Assembly: GCA_947476295.1 (NCBI GenBank)
Contig: CANJQC010000041.1
Location: 1 to 39,666 of the forward strand
Length of the DNA stretch: 39,666 nucleotides
Direction: 5' to 3'
Source of the DNA: Planctomycetaceae bacterium
GTDB taxonomy: Bacteria; Planctomycetota; Planctomycetia; Planctomycetales; Planctomycetaceae
Shown here piece by piece: positions 24,708 to 35,329 of this stretch; positions within the stretch are counted from its first letter, which is position 1; every line of letters begins with the position of its first letter. The notes below the pieces were generated by a model, which made no database searches, was not told the DNA's origin, and saw only the letters and a list, made by a program, of their open reading frames with translations. Position numbers and translations under genes: made by a program.

Positions 24708-26297
24708 TCAGAGTTTTTGGGCTGAGATTCGCACGGTGACGTTTCCCTCGTTTCTGTCGCGTTTCGACCAGTGATCGTTAATCTGGAGCCACAGGGTGCC
24801 GTCGATTGGTGATCGCAGGAGTTTTGTGGTGCCAATGGGGATGTGCCGCGTGCTTTGGGTGCCGTCGTTGGAGATGAGGACTGCAATGACTTCTCCCAGC
24901 GGGCGGCCACGGACGTAGTCGATTGTGATTCCGTCGGGTTCCGAGAACCACGGCTTGGTCGTTTCTTCGAGGACATAACGGCCTTTGCACTGGATCACGA
25001 TTTCCTGCCCTGCGGTTAAAGACAACCCTGTAGAAGCCCATTGCTGATTCGCGGCCAGTACGAATTCAGTCGGTAACGGGACGTCGGGATTTGACATCTT
25101 TGGTTTCAGGAACTTAACGACCGGGAATCGCACGGCAGCGACATCTGCTTCCTCAAGCCCATCAAGATACAGTGGCCAGATTTGGTCCAGTTGCTTCCAT
25201 ATGGATTCCGGAACGTCGGCAATCGCATCTTGAAATTGCCGTCTCGTGCGGCAGACTGCAACAGCTGCGAAGTCGGGTTGCAGCTCCGGATGATGATTGA
25301 TAAGCCAGACCAATGCCCACGCATTTGCATATTGTGAATCCTCCTGAAACGTCGTGTTCGGCGGATGCAACACAGTTTGGAGCGGCATGATGTCCGCCAG
25401 TTCGCCGTCTGGCGCGGGCTCCTGATTAAAGTGCCTCTGGATTTCTGCAATTCGATGCCAGCCTTCGAATCCCTCGACCGACGATGGAAGGATTCCGAAC
25501 TCGCTCTTTGCGACGTCCGCGTTCAGTTGATGCGTCGCATAGTATTCGGCAATGCCTTCGGTATACCACAACGGCGGAATATCGAGCATTCCGTATTCGC
25601 ACATCAGAAAGCAGTGGACAAATTCATGCAGCATCAAATGGCGTCGGTAGTAGTCTGCCGTCTGGTTGTTCATCCAGAACCGATAACCCAGATGCCGACC
25701 ATGCCGTATCGGATACTGTTCCGACGGCAAGACACCGGCGCGTTCAAAACGGTCTCGAGCGTCCATCAGAAATCCGGTGACCTGAAACTTCGTCCCGGCA
25801 AGATCAGGAGCCAGCTTGCCCAAACGCTGTTCCAGTGTCGCGAACAACGCATCAGCCAGCGGCGGAAGATCTGCCACAGATTCCAACGGCAGATCGGTGA
25901 CCAGAATCAGATGTTCCGATTCCACGATCTGCAGTCCCTCTGCAAGCAGTTCATCGCGATTCAGCATTGGTTGATCATCGGGCAAGCGAAACCGCTGCGG
26001 AAAGGCGGGCGCGACAACGTTAATATTTCCTGAGATATTCTCCTCCGTGTTCCCTGGAGGCGATAATTGCCCGATTGCTGGAGGCGACTGTAACGTTGTT
26101 GCAGGCGCTCCTGTGACGGAAGATGTTTTCTGGCCCGCCGCACCTCCGTCCGGGCCGTCATCTCTCGGTTCTGGAATGTCAGGAACTGTCAGGGGGGTTG
26201 GCGACGTACCGCCGCAGCCGATCAACGCACCAAGCAGCACCCCGCAAGTGGCGCCGACCGCCCATTGACGAATGGTATTTCCGTATCCTGCAGTCAT
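24708..26297 (-). CDS. Lipoprotein zinc metallopeptidase-like protein (HExxH, gluzincin-type)
   Basis: The 529-residue protein has a lipoprotein signal with lipobox ALIGC (Cys28), followed by a Pro/Thr/Gly-rich linker of about 70 residues. The catalytic domain has HEFVH (224-228) and, 19 residues later, the Glu of WYTEGIAEYY (Glu247), the third zinc ligand pattern of gluzincins such as DUF1570/peptidase MA-like proteins. It would sit at the inner or outer membrane facing the periplasm. Peptide substrate is unknown. I prefer ATG 26297 to the TTG at 26324, as the signal peptide begins there. An MFS transporter gene is upstream on the same strand, about 140 bases away. Confidence 0.85.
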   Translation of the reverse strand: MTAGYGNTIRQWAVGATCGVLLGALIGCGGTSPTPLTVPDIPEPRDDGPDGGAAGQKTSSVTGAPATTLQSPPAIGQLSPPGNTEENISGNINVVAPAFPQRFRLPDDQPMLNRDELLAEGLQIVESEHLILVTDLPLESVADLPPLADALFATLEQRLGKLAPDLAGTKFQVTGFLMDARDRFERAGVLPSEQYPIRHGRHLGYRFWMNNQTADYYRRHLMLHEFVHCFLMCEYGMLDIPPLWYTEGIAEYYATHQLNADVAKSEFGILPSSVEGFEGWHRIAEIQRHFNQEPAPDGELADIMPLQTVLHPPNTTFQEDSQYANAWALVWLINHHPELQPDFAAVAVCRTRRQFQDAIADVPESIWKQLDQIWPLYLDGLEEADVAAVRFPVVKFLKPKMSNPDVPLPTEFVLAANQQWASTGLSLTAGQEIVIQCKGRYVLEETTKPWFSEPDGITIDYVRGRPLGEVIAVLISNDGTQSTRHIPIGTTKLLRSPIDGTLWLQINDHWSKRDRNEGNVTVRISAQKL

Positions 26298-26436
26298 AGT
26301 AAACGGCTTACTGGTCGGTGCCAATAAGGGGAACTGGTCCTGTTTTGTTAGCGTCGAGGCGTTTTTTCGGATGTGGCTTACTCAGCATGCGAGTCGGGAA
26401 GCGACATCGCCTGCATAGCTAGGTCGCTCCGCCGAA

Positions 26437-27864
26437 CTATTCAGGCAGCGGCTTGCCCTTGGTCTCCGGCGCGAACGGTAGTGCCATCAGGCCGATCAGG
26501 AACACGGAGCACATGGCCACGCCAGCGTATCTCATCCCCATTCCGGCCTCATATCCGTTGGCTTCTGTGAAAACTTTGCTGGTCAACAACCCCAACGCAA
26601 AAGGGCCTGCTGCGGCAACATACCGACCGACGTTATAACAAAAGCTGATCCCGGTGGATCGCAGACGCGTCGGGAACAGTTCCGGGAAATAGATGGCATA
26701 GCCACCGAATAGAGCAAGCTGACAGAACCCCATCAGCGGAATCATCCAGAAGATCTCGTGGAACTGGTCGAGGTTCCAGAACACCAGAGCCGTACTCAGC
26801 ATGGCAGCGACAAAGGACACTGCAAACGCCGGTTTTCGCCCGAAGATGCTGGTGAGGTGACTGTAGGCATAGATGCCGAGGAAGCCGCCGATGTTCTGCA
26901 TCACCGATGTAATGCCAACCCATGTTGCAACTTTACCACTGACGACATTTTCCGCGAGCCCTTGCGCCTCGAAGTGTTTTCGGAACACCGGGGACAGCAG
27001 GTCGAAGCTGAAGAAACCGATCCCCCATAATCCAATGATCCCTGACGACGCCATGATCAGACCGACAATGGCATTCTTTCTCAGGGCCGGGTTACTGAAG
27101 AGTTCACTGAATGAGCCCAGTTGTTTCCCCAGTCCGGCATTCGCCTGAGCTTTCCAGGTTTCCGGTTCCTTCAGATTTCTGCGGATAAAGATCGTCAGAA
27201 AAGCAGGCAGCGTTCCGATGATAAACAGGATTCGCCAGGCTTTGACCGGAGTATCTGCCACAACCAGGGACTCCAGACCTCCTGAGCTTTCAACCTGGCC
27301 CAGGGTAATGTTCATCAATGCCGCAGTCACATTGCCCACCGCCGACAATGCCTGCAGCAGTCCGAGTGCAAACGGTCGAGCCCTCGACGGCATGACTTCG
27401 GCGACCAGTGAAACGCCGACTGCGAACTCTCCGCCGACTCCAAGCCCCGTCAGAAATCGATAAAAAGCGAAGTCCCAGAATCCGATGGAGAACGCGCTCA
27501 GTCCGGTACAGACGGAATAGATCAGAATCGTCCACATCATGACTTTGGCTCGTCCGATTCGATCGCCAAGGACACCGAAAACCAGTCCGCCCGTGGCCCA
27601 GCCGATCATGAATATAGAAGTGGCCAGCGCACCGTAGAATGTGACCAGATCTTTTTCCGGCGGCTGTCCTATCGCATGCGGCAACAGCTCTTTCATTGCC
27701 GGAACACGCGCCAGATTGAACAACTGCTGATCCATTGTGTCGAACAGCCATCCGAGGGCAGCAATCAACAGCACAAACCAGTGATACCGGTTCAGTTCTT
27801 TGTACCAAGGGCCGCTGGACGAAGAGGATTGTTCGTCGGATGAAGGTGAAAAATCAGCGTGCAA
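26437..27864 (-). CDS. MFS transporter
   Basis: A 475-residue, 12-helix transporter. It has a short Ser-rich cytoplasmic N-terminus, then HWFVLLIAALGWLFDTMDQQ with the Asp-x-x-Asp pair usual in the sugar/aromatic acid proton symporter branch. GVLGDRIGRAKV is the helix 2-3 MFS motif, and LRSTGISFCYNVGRY lies in the second half. The start is TTG 27864, supported by AGGAG six bases upstream; no ATG near fits. Substrate cannot be read. It resembles the 2781-4292 transporter in the family sense but lacks that gene's two soluble insertions. A 320-base gap with a thioesterase fragment lies upstream. Confidence 0.9.
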   Translation of the reverse strand: MHADFSPSSDEQSSSSSGPWYKELNRYHWFVLLIAALGWLFDTMDQQLFNLARVPAMKELLPHAIGQPPEKDLVTFYGALATSIFMIGWATGGLVFGVLGDRIGRAKVMMWTILIYSVCTGLSAFSIGFWDFAFYRFLTGLGVGGEFAVGVSLVAEVMPSRARPFALGLLQALSAVGNVTAALMNITLGQVESSGGLESLVVADTPVKAWRILFIIGTLPAFLTIFIRRNLKEPETWKAQANAGLGKQLGSFSELFSNPALRKNAIVGLIMASSGIIGLWGIGFFSFDLLSPVFRKHFEAQGLAENVVSGKVATWVGITSVMQNIGGFLGIYAYSHLTSIFGRKPAFAVSFVAAMLSTALVFWNLDQFHEIFWMIPLMGFCQLALFGGYAIYFPELFPTRLRSTGISFCYNVGRYVAAAGPFALGLLTSKVFTEANGYEAGMGMRYAGVAMCSVFLIGLMALPFAPETKGKPLPE

Positions 27865-28023
27865 GGATATCTCCTGCGGATTGAATCGTGGGGGAATGAG
27901 GCGCGTGAATTCATCAGGGAACCAAGCAGAATGAAAATCGCGGAAGCTCGGTACTGTTTTGGAAGATTCAGTGGCACTTTGTCAAAACAAGTGCTTTGGT
28001 TCAACCGTCCTCTCCCGTCAAAT

Positions 28024-28131
28024 TCAGGTATCAGTCAATTTGGCGAGAATCAGTCCGATGTTGTTGACGTGGCCGACGCCATCGATCTCGTCTGCTGCTA
28101 CCGGATGCCGATATTCAAGAACTGCTGGCAC
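28024..28131 (-). pseudogene. 5' fragment of a hotdog-fold acyl-CoA thioesterase
   Basis: From GTG 28131 the minus strand reads VPAVLEYRHPVAADEIDGVG then HVNN, which matches the start of 4HBT/YbgC-type thioesterases (D-x-x-D-x-x-GHVNN). After VNN the text no longer fits the family (IGLILAKLTDT) and stops at TGA 28024-28026, after 35 residues. Normal proteins have about 130-150. An in-frame TAA lies just upstream. This is the only recognisable item in the 320-base gap at 27865-28184. Confidence 0.6.
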
Positions 28132-28184
28132 GCTCGTTCCATATTTGCCAGGTAAATAATTCTGGCAATCGCTTTAGGTCGGAA

Positions 28185-29609
28185 TTATTCTGATGGAACT
28201 CGCTTCAGCAATTCATCCGGATGACAAATAAGTCCGTTGTGCATCACCAGTTCAATGCTTCGTGTGTTGCTGATGTCATCCAGTGGGTTCGCTGTCAACA
28301 ACAGAATGTCGGCCACCTTGCCCACGGAGATTGATCCGAGGCTGCCGTGTTCGCGGAGTACGGTTGCGTTGGTCAGAGTCGCGGCTGTTAACGCCGCAGC
28401 AGGTGGCAGTCCTGATTCGACCAGCATTTCCAGTTCCTGATGCAGCGAGAAGCCCGGCGGCACCTGAGGTTCCGGTGAATCCGTGCCAACCAATAGAGGC
28501 ACTCCGGCGCGATAGAGCTTGCCGGTGAGTTCCTGAAACTTAGCGAATTCACGGCGGCGATCTTCCAATGGTCCACCATGTGGACAGCCAGCTCGCTGCA
28601 GGTAGACCGGCCAGAATTCGCGCAGCCGTTTGGGGACGAGAGTGTTATCGGGGTGATCATGGACCTCGGCCACATCGGGCAGCAGAATCATGTTTCGAAA
28701 GACGGCCAGTGTCGGATCGACAAACGTTTTGCGCTGAGCCAGTTCCGCCACGAGCGATTCACAAAGTGGGGTGTTGAAATCCAGTTTCCCGCGGTGGCCA
28801 GGCTGAGTTGTCAATTCCGGCGGAATCACGTAGTTGAAGACCGACCAGATGTGTTCCAGACCGTCCACGCCATCGGCCACAGCGTCCTGGGCAGAGTATT
28901 TGCCAAGGTGGGCCGTCACAAACAGGCCTCGACGATGACTCTCTTCAATAATGGCACGGCCGACTGGTCGCGATGTTCCGGCATATATTTTCACGGTCGT
29001 GATGTCCCATCGCTCAAGGTCGTCGAACAACTCGGGCACCTTGATCGGATCGGTCACCGCACGACCGATATCCCGATGAATCGGAGGATCGGCATCGAGC
29101 AGTGGACTGCATGTGAAGACACGCGGGCAGAACTCCGGATGTGCTGCTGCAAATCGCGCCACGAGCGTTGCAGCCACAACTTCGTCACCGGCACTGCGAA
29201 TCGAAGTGACACCTGCCGCAAGGTAAAGCGGCAGGACTTCATCGCCCGTCACATGCGCGAAGTCCAGTACATGCACGACATGGACATGAGCGTCGATCAA
29301 TCCCGGCAGCGCGAATTTGCCGCGCCCGTCAATTCTTGTCGCATCAGCGGGTATGTCCGGAACAGCATCCTTCCCGGCGATATGGACGATCTGCGATCCA
29401 CGAATAACGATCGTCTGCTCCGGCAGCATCGTTCCGGATTCGGAATCAAACAGGCTGCAGCATTCGATTACGACAGTTGTCTCAGCTGCCGAGCATGTCG
29501 AATAAAAGGCCATGAAGAATGTCACGGCTGCTGCAGCGAGGGAGTGGGGCCGACAACAATGGATCTCGCAGCGATTTCGGTAGACAGCGATTTGACTGGA
29601 ATCAGACAT
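28185..29609 (-). CDS. Exported amidohydrolase-family protein
   Basis: The 474-residue protein has a signal peptide ending near CSAA (about residues 1-41) and an amidohydrolase TIM barrel. Metal and active-site motifs are present: LPGLIDAHVHVVH (His-x-His), KIYAGT (Lys ligand region), VTAHLG, DGLEHIWS and a late LLVGTDSPEP Asp, in the order of imidazolonepropionase/prolidase-like members. SISVGKVADILLL is the typical C-terminal strand. It should hydrolyse C-N bonds in the periplasm; substrate is unknown. ATG 29609 is preferred over the TTG at 29636, since the latter overlaps the previous gene. It follows the KAS III-like stop by 16 bases, so the two probably form an operon. Confidence 0.9.
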   Translation of the reverse strand: MSDSSQIAVYRNRCEIHCCRPHSLAAAAVTFFMAFYSTCSAAETTVVIECCSLFDSESGTMLPEQTIVIRGSQIVHIAGKDAVPDIPADATRIDGRGKFALPGLIDAHVHVVHVLDFAHVTGDEVLPLYLAAGVTSIRSAGDEVVAATLVARFAAAHPEFCPRVFTCSPLLDADPPIHRDIGRAVTDPIKVPELFDDLERWDITTVKIYAGTSRPVGRAIIEESHRRGLFVTAHLGKYSAQDAVADGVDGLEHIWSVFNYVIPPELTTQPGHRGKLDFNTPLCESLVAELAQRKTFVDPTLAVFRNMILLPDVAEVHDHPDNTLVPKRLREFWPVYLQRAGCPHGGPLEDRRREFAKFQELTGKLYRAGVPLLVGTDSPEPQVPPGFSLHQELEMLVESGLPPAAALTAATLTNATVLREHGSLGSISVGKVADILLLTANPLDDISNTRSIELVMHNGLICHPDELLKRVPSE

Positions 29610-29625
29610 CTGCGACTCACCCTGT

Positions 29626-30774
29626 TCATCGTGCAAGTGACGTTGCCGCGACGCGGACTACACTCTTTTCTGCGGACACCCATTCAAGGCAGGCATGACC
29701 AGCAGACATGTGGTCGGCAATTTCGTGCATGCAGATCCCGGCAGCCAGTAGAATAATGAGATCACCATCGCGGATTGGCAGACGGCCATTCTGTTCGAGC
29801 ACCTGCGGCAGGCGCGCCATAATGGTCGGAATAGCTGCTGAAATCATGTTGCCGTAATTGTTGAGGTTGTTCAGGAATTCGAAGTCAGGATACTCAATCC
29901 GTGCGGCTGCGATGAGTGCCTTCAGAAGTTTTCCACTTGGCTGATGCGGAATTACAATCACACGCTGACCGGGCTGATGATCAATCGAAACTACAGCCGA
30001 GCGCAGATTATTGAGCATCAGTTCAATGCCGTTCAAGAACACGGTTTCTGCATTCATGCGCATGACAGTGCGGCTGACGGTTTCGCCTCGAAACGAATAG
30101 ACCGGTCCTGTCTCCTTTCGGAACAACGGATCGGGATTGGGTCGCAGCCCGGGAGAAATGGCAAAGTCGTCCGCACGGATCACGGAGACCGGAAGTCCGG
30201 CGTTGCGTTCGAGTACGACACCGGTTGCTCCGGCAGACACGATTCCGCAGAACAGCCGATCCGATCCGTCGTGCCAGGTTTCCGGCGTTTCTACATTCAG
30301 CAACGCGATGCGTTTCACGGTTCTGCGATCGGCGAGCAGTAATGTTCCTTCCTGCAGCAATTTCAGGAAGCCGCTGCATCCGAAGTTGAAAGGCTGAACG
30401 GTCTGTGGCAAAAGTCCATAGTGCCGCTCAATTTCGGCTGCAAGCTGCTCTGCATTTTCATCGTCCACACCTGAGTGACACAGCAGGATGACGGAAAATT
30501 CAGCGGGTGCGTAGTCTGAAACACGGCACAGTTTGTCAAAGACTGCGGTCGCAAGATCGACAGAAGTAACGCCTGGTTTCAGCATGCGGCGCATTGAGAT
30601 TCCGGTCGATTTCTGAACGGAATCGACACTCGAAAAGCCAGCTTTTTGCCCCAGCGACGACAGACTGACAACGGCCTGATTGTCGATCTTGTCAAAGAGA
30701 TCGACACGCTCAAACACATCGACGAAACAGGACAGCCCAGGAGTTGCATCCTGATCGACTGCACTTTCATCCAT
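29626..30774 (-). CDS. 3-oxoacyl-ACP synthase III-like (thiolase-fold) protein
   Basis: This 382-residue protein has the Cys-His-Asn triad of KAS III enzymes: FNFGCSGFL (Cys133), VIPHQPSGKLL (His277) and NNYGNMISA (Asn309). Overall order and length fit FabH-like condensing enzymes. The sequence around the triad (HQPSG rather than HQAN) shows it is not the housekeeping FabH; specialised condensing enzymes or beta-ketoacyl synthases of secondary metabolism are more similar in style. It would condense acyl-CoA or acyl-ACP with malonyl units, or only transfer acyl groups. ATG 30774 has GGAG at a seven-base distance. It is followed closely by the amidohydrolase gene; no acyl carrier protein or other partner is in the window. 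Confidence 0.82.
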   Translation of the reverse strand: MDESAVDQDATPGLSCFVDVFERVDLFDKIDNQAVVSLSSLGQKAGFSSVDSVQKSTGISMRRMLKPGVTSVDLATAVFDKLCRVSDYAPAEFSVILLCHSGVDDENAEQLAAEIERHYGLLPQTVQPFNFGCSGFLKLLQEGTLLLADRRTVKRIALLNVETPETWHDGSDRLFCGIVSAGATGVVLERNAGLPVSVIRADDFAISPGLRPNPDPLFRKETGPVYSFRGETVSRTVMRMNAETVFLNGIELMLNNLRSAVVSIDHQPGQRVIVIPHQPSGKLLKALIAAARIEYPDFEFLNNLNNYGNMISAAIPTIMARLPQVLEQNGRLPIRDGDLIILLAAGICMHEIADHMSAGHACLEWVSAEKSVVRVAATSLAR

Positions 30775-30861
30775 AGATATCTCCGAACAATATGAAGAAT
30801 CGGCCAGTTAGAACAAACCGGCCGCACTTCGCGAATGCAGACAGGATCGAGCCCACTAAGA

Positions 30862-32247
<1,386 letters not shown>

Positions 32248-32528
32248 GAAAAGAGCCTCCCTTGAGAAGAGAAATGAGAGAACAAGCGTGGTCTGATGTC
32301 GGTGAGCCCGCACTGAATTCACGCAATTGCTGATAAGCGAGAGTCTACCAGGTCCGGAACAGGACTTCCAAACCGGCGGGGCGATTCATCTAACGTTCAG
32401 AAAAATTTTCGCGGTTATGCGGCACAATCTTACTCGCAAGGCAAAATTCACCTGGAGTTCAGGCGAATAATGGTCGTACTCCATCACATCAAATGCTGGT
32501 AACGCATGGTTTTGATTGCAATGTGTAC

Positions 32529-32565
32529 AAAAAAACGGCTTCAACCACTTTCGCAGTTGAAGCCG
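32529..32565 (-). terminator. Rho-independent terminator of a minus-strand transcript
   Basis: On the minus strand a perfect 10-bp stem, CGGCTTCAAC / GTTGAAGCCG, with a 10-base loop is followed immediately by seven T. The next minus-strand gene (Gfo/Idh) starts nearly 300 bases downstream, so this ends an upstream transcript. Confidence 0.85.
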
Positions 32566-32860
32566 CTCGCAAAGAAATGCTCGCAAATAAACAAGAACAG
32601 GAGAACAGCCCGATCATCTCCGTATAGACCGCGCGAGCATTGTCCGGAACCCCCGGATCTGGGATGGAAACCGCCCTGAGCAGCGTCAGCTGCCCGAAGC
32701 GAATAAACCCGATTTTGGATTTTGTATGCGGCAGGAATTCGGTCCATAACCGCAAATTGAAAGATCGAAGTCTCTAACCGCAAAGGCCATGCCAAGAACG
32801 TCCGCACCGCGACAAAGCCAGCATAACCACCCCGAGAGGCAGTGATCATAACTTCAGCGG
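32529..32860 (-). ncRNA. Candidate structured non-coding RNA
   Basis: In the 910-base gap 32248-33157 the only well-supported element is a strong minus-strand terminator at 32529-32565 with no credible protein gene ahead of it. The upstream 200 or so bases fold into small hairpins, such as GGGCAGC-TGAC-GCTGCTC (near 32688) and TCCGG-GGGTT-CCGGA (near 32650). Two promoter-like pairs lie upstream on the minus strand: CTAACA-17-TATGAT (32873 to 32845) and TTGCCA-16-TAACAT (32894 to 32867). A TGTTAGC-CGAAA-GCTAACA palindrome (32868-32886) overlaps them and could be an operator. The start is a guess. It resembles no RNA family I can name; 6S-like RNA is not supported by an evident long rod. The remaining gap has no gene I see. 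Confidence 0.4.
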
Positions 32861-33157
32861 AGTTCGATGTTAGCCGAAAGCTAACAATTGGCAAGTTTTT
32901 TCACGAAAATCTAAAACATTTCTGAAATTCTTCTGGACGAAGCAAAACGAATCGTGGCAGCGTTGCATTTCGCTGCAATCGCCTGTAGCAGTTTTCTACG
33001 TTGAGGGATCTCGCTTGGCGTGACAGTATTTGGCCTCACCAGAATCGTCATAACTTAATAGACTCATTGGCTCAAAGTTGATGGTCTCTGTCAACTTCTT
33101 CTTCCGATTCACGCCACAACCACGAGTTGGCCATTTTTCTTCAGGGCACGGAAGCCG

Positions 33158-33910
33158 ATGAAAATTCGCTCACGCTGGTTCAATATGATTCTGTCGTATC
33201 TGGCGACGTTTTGCCTCAGGCTGCTGTTCCTGACGGCACGGGTGCAGCATCGCGCGATCGTTGACGAAGCCTCGCCTTACGCCCGTTCACAGAGTCCGCA
33301 AAGATACACATTTTGCATGTGGCATGATCAAATTGTGCTGGCTGTGTTTTCGCTTCGAACTTGGAATCTGGCAGGACTCATCAGTCAGCATCGCGACGGC
33401 GGATACCTCGCGGATTCCGTATTGATCGCCGGGATTCAGCCGGTTCGCGGCAGCACAAGTCGTGGGGGTGCAGGAGCTGTCAGCGAAATCCTCAGTCGCC
33501 CTGATCTGCATCTGGCGATGACTCCTGACGGGCCGCGCGGGCCCCGTCGAAAAATGAAGGAGGGCATCGTATACATTTCTTCGCGTTCCGGGCGTCCCAT
33601 CGTGCCTACGGCATTGGTCTGCAACCATTATTGGGCAATTCCCGGAAACTGGTCCGACATGGTGATCCCAAAACCATTTTCAAAAGTCATCCTGATTGCT
33701 GGCACGCCCATCATCGTTCCGCCAGAATTGCCTCGTGAAGAAATGGCGATTTGGGCCGATTTCGTGCATTCTGAAATGGCACGACTGGAATTGATCGCTC
33801 AGCGCCTGCAGGAAGGCGAAACTTCAGCAGCAGACGAAATTGATCGAACTGCAGATCCAGAATATCGGCCACAAACGCAGGCAAACGAGTCAGAATCTAG
33901 GGCGGCATGA
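33158..33910 (+). CDS. DUF374 / lysophospholipid acyltransferase-like protein
   Basis: The 250-residue protein has an N-terminal membrane helix (about residues 10-30) and the DUF374 pattern: FCMWHDQIV (His56-Asp57, the acyltransferase H-D), QHRDGGYLAD, VRGSTSRGGAGA and TPDGPRGPRRKMK (122-134). Members belong to the glycerophospholipid acyltransferase superfamily. It probably moves an acyl chain to a lipid A or phospholipid precursor at the inner membrane. Weak GGAAG precedes ATG 33158. It stands alone, with the terminator-bearing gap upstream and a convergent propeller gene downstream. Confidence 0.9.
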   Translation: MKIRSRWFNMILSYLATFCLRLLFLTARVQHRAIVDEASPYARSQSPQRYTFCMWHDQIVLAVFSLRTWNLAGLISQHRDGGYLADSVLIAGIQPVRGSTSRGGAGAVSEILSRPDLHLAMTPDGPRGPRRKMKEGIVYISSRSGRPIVPTALVCNHYWAIPGNWSDMVIPKPFSKVILIAGTPIIVPPELPREEMAIWADFVHSEMARLELIAQRLQEGETSAADEIDRTADPEYRPQTQANESESRAA

Positions 33911-33984
33911 GAAAACACTCATGAATGCGTGCGAATTGTTTTGTTTTGGTTTGGTCGGACGGCTGACGCCCTGCCACGCGCCTT

Positions 33985-35238
33985 CTACCGAGACTTCACA
34001 TTGATGCACACGACTTCTTTATCATCGCGTACGAACAGATGGCCGTCGGCAAGTGCTGGTGCCTGGCGAGTAGTGTCCATGATCGTGGCGCGGCTCAGTT
34101 CGCGAAATTCTTCGGGACTTGCTTCGACGATGACAACTTCGCCTTCCATCGTGGTGAGAAACAATTTTCCGTCGGCCAGTATCAGATTGCTCTTCCCGAA
34201 GCGGTTCTTCTGCCACACCGTCTTGTGATCTTTCAGTCGCATGCACACCAGATTTGTGATCGGCCCGGCACCGCCTTGATTGTCGAGTCCGTACAAGTGT
34301 CCTTCGTGAATAACGGGCGTCTGCCATTCGGCTCGCAATTGACTGTCCTTGCCCAATGACGACCAGACCTTTTTTGCTGTTGTTCCGTTCGTTTCGGAGT
34401 TTGCCGCCAAGACCACTGAACCATGATTTTCCCCGGCGGAAATCAAAATGTGCTGATCGTCCAGCCGCACCGGTGATGCGGTGTTGCAGTCAAATTCAGT
34501 TGGAAACGGAAATGACCACAACTCTTTGCCAGTCTCCGGTTCAATCCCCATAGCACTGGAACCAATCAGCGAAACAATCTGCGTTTCGCCGTTCAGTGAC
34601 ATCAGCACAGGTGACGAATAGCCCGCGTTTCCACTGCCGGCTTTCCACGCCAGCCTGCCGTCGGCAATTCCGAACGCCGCCACGGCAGCCGCTTTCGTTC
34701 CGGAATGTACGATGACGTAATCGCCCGTGATCAAAGGAGAACATGACACTCCATACCCATTCGGCTTTCCATTGAGCAACTTTGGCACATTGACAGACCA
34801 CAGCTGCTTGCCGTCTTCCATTTTCAACGCGACCAAGATTCCTTCGCCCGTAAAAGCAAACACGTGACTGTCTGCAACCGCCGGAGTTGCGCGAGGGCCA
34901 TGGCCCATGGCATTTTCATAGACCGGAGCGACCGGCGTTCGCCAGCGTTCTTTTCCGTCAACAGCATTCAGGCAAACAACATATTGAGAAATTTTGTCCT
35001 GAAACATCGTGAAAGCCGCACCCTCCACCACCGCAATTCCGGACATACTTACACCAAGCGATGTGCGCCAGACGACTTCCGGCCCATTTGCTGGCCAAGC
35101 ATTGACCAGGCCTGTCTCCGCCGAAACACCATTCCGGTGAGGTCCAAGGAATTGAGCCCAGTCGTCGCCATTTGCATGTTTGACGACAAGGCTTATCATC
35201 ACGACGTTAAGAAACGACCACGTCAGGAATTTCCGCAT
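33985..35238 (-). CDS. Exported PQQ-type beta-propeller protein
   Basis: The 417-residue protein has a signal peptide (MRKFLTWSFLNVVMISLVVKHANG), then DWAQFLGPHRNGVS, the opening of many planctomycete PQQ-like/outer-membrane propellers. Repeats of about 45 residues follow, with A-W/DGKERW-type motifs (DGKERWRTP, DGKQLWSV, TGKELWSF). It resembles BamB and PQQ-dehydrogenase propellers, but the catalytic Asp and disulfide of true dehydrogenases are not evident, so a binding role is more likely. ATG 35238 has AGAGGA seven bases upstream. Divergent from the YaiI-like gene. Confidence 0.88.
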   Translation of the reverse strand: MRKFLTWSFLNVVMISLVVKHANGDDWAQFLGPHRNGVSAETGLVNAWPANGPEVVWRTSLGVSMSGIAVVEGAAFTMFQDKISQYVVCLNAVDGKERWRTPVAPVYENAMGHGPRATPAVADSHVFAFTGEGILVALKMEDGKQLWSVNVPKLLNGKPNGYGVSCSPLITGDYVIVHSGTKAAAVAAFGIADGRLAWKAGSGNAGYSSPVLMSLNGETQIVSLIGSSAMGIEPETGKELWSFPFPTEFDCNTASPVRLDDQHILISAGENHGSVVLAANSETNGTTAKKVWSSLGKDSQLRAEWQTPVIHEGHLYGLDNQGGAGPITNLVCMRLKDHKTVWQKNRFGKSNLILADGKLFLTTMEGEVVIVEASPEEFRELSRATIMDTTRQAPALADGHLFVRDDKEVVCINVKSR

Positions 35239-35329
35239 ATTGATTCCTCTGAAACTTGCCTGAACTTACCCGGAAACAAATCTCGACGAATCGTGACGAA
35301 TTTGACGTGATTCAGAAAGTCAGTTCCCC

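Noticed and set aside
28578-29756. Plus-strand open frame of 392 codons opposite the amidohydrolase
   Set aside because: Shadow of the amidohydrolase gene; arbitrary composition, many Arg and Cys, no family resemblance.
32541-32894. Minus-strand frame of 117 codons ending in the terminator
   Set aside because: The composition is not convincing and the last codons coincide with the terminator stem; treated as a candidate RNA instead.
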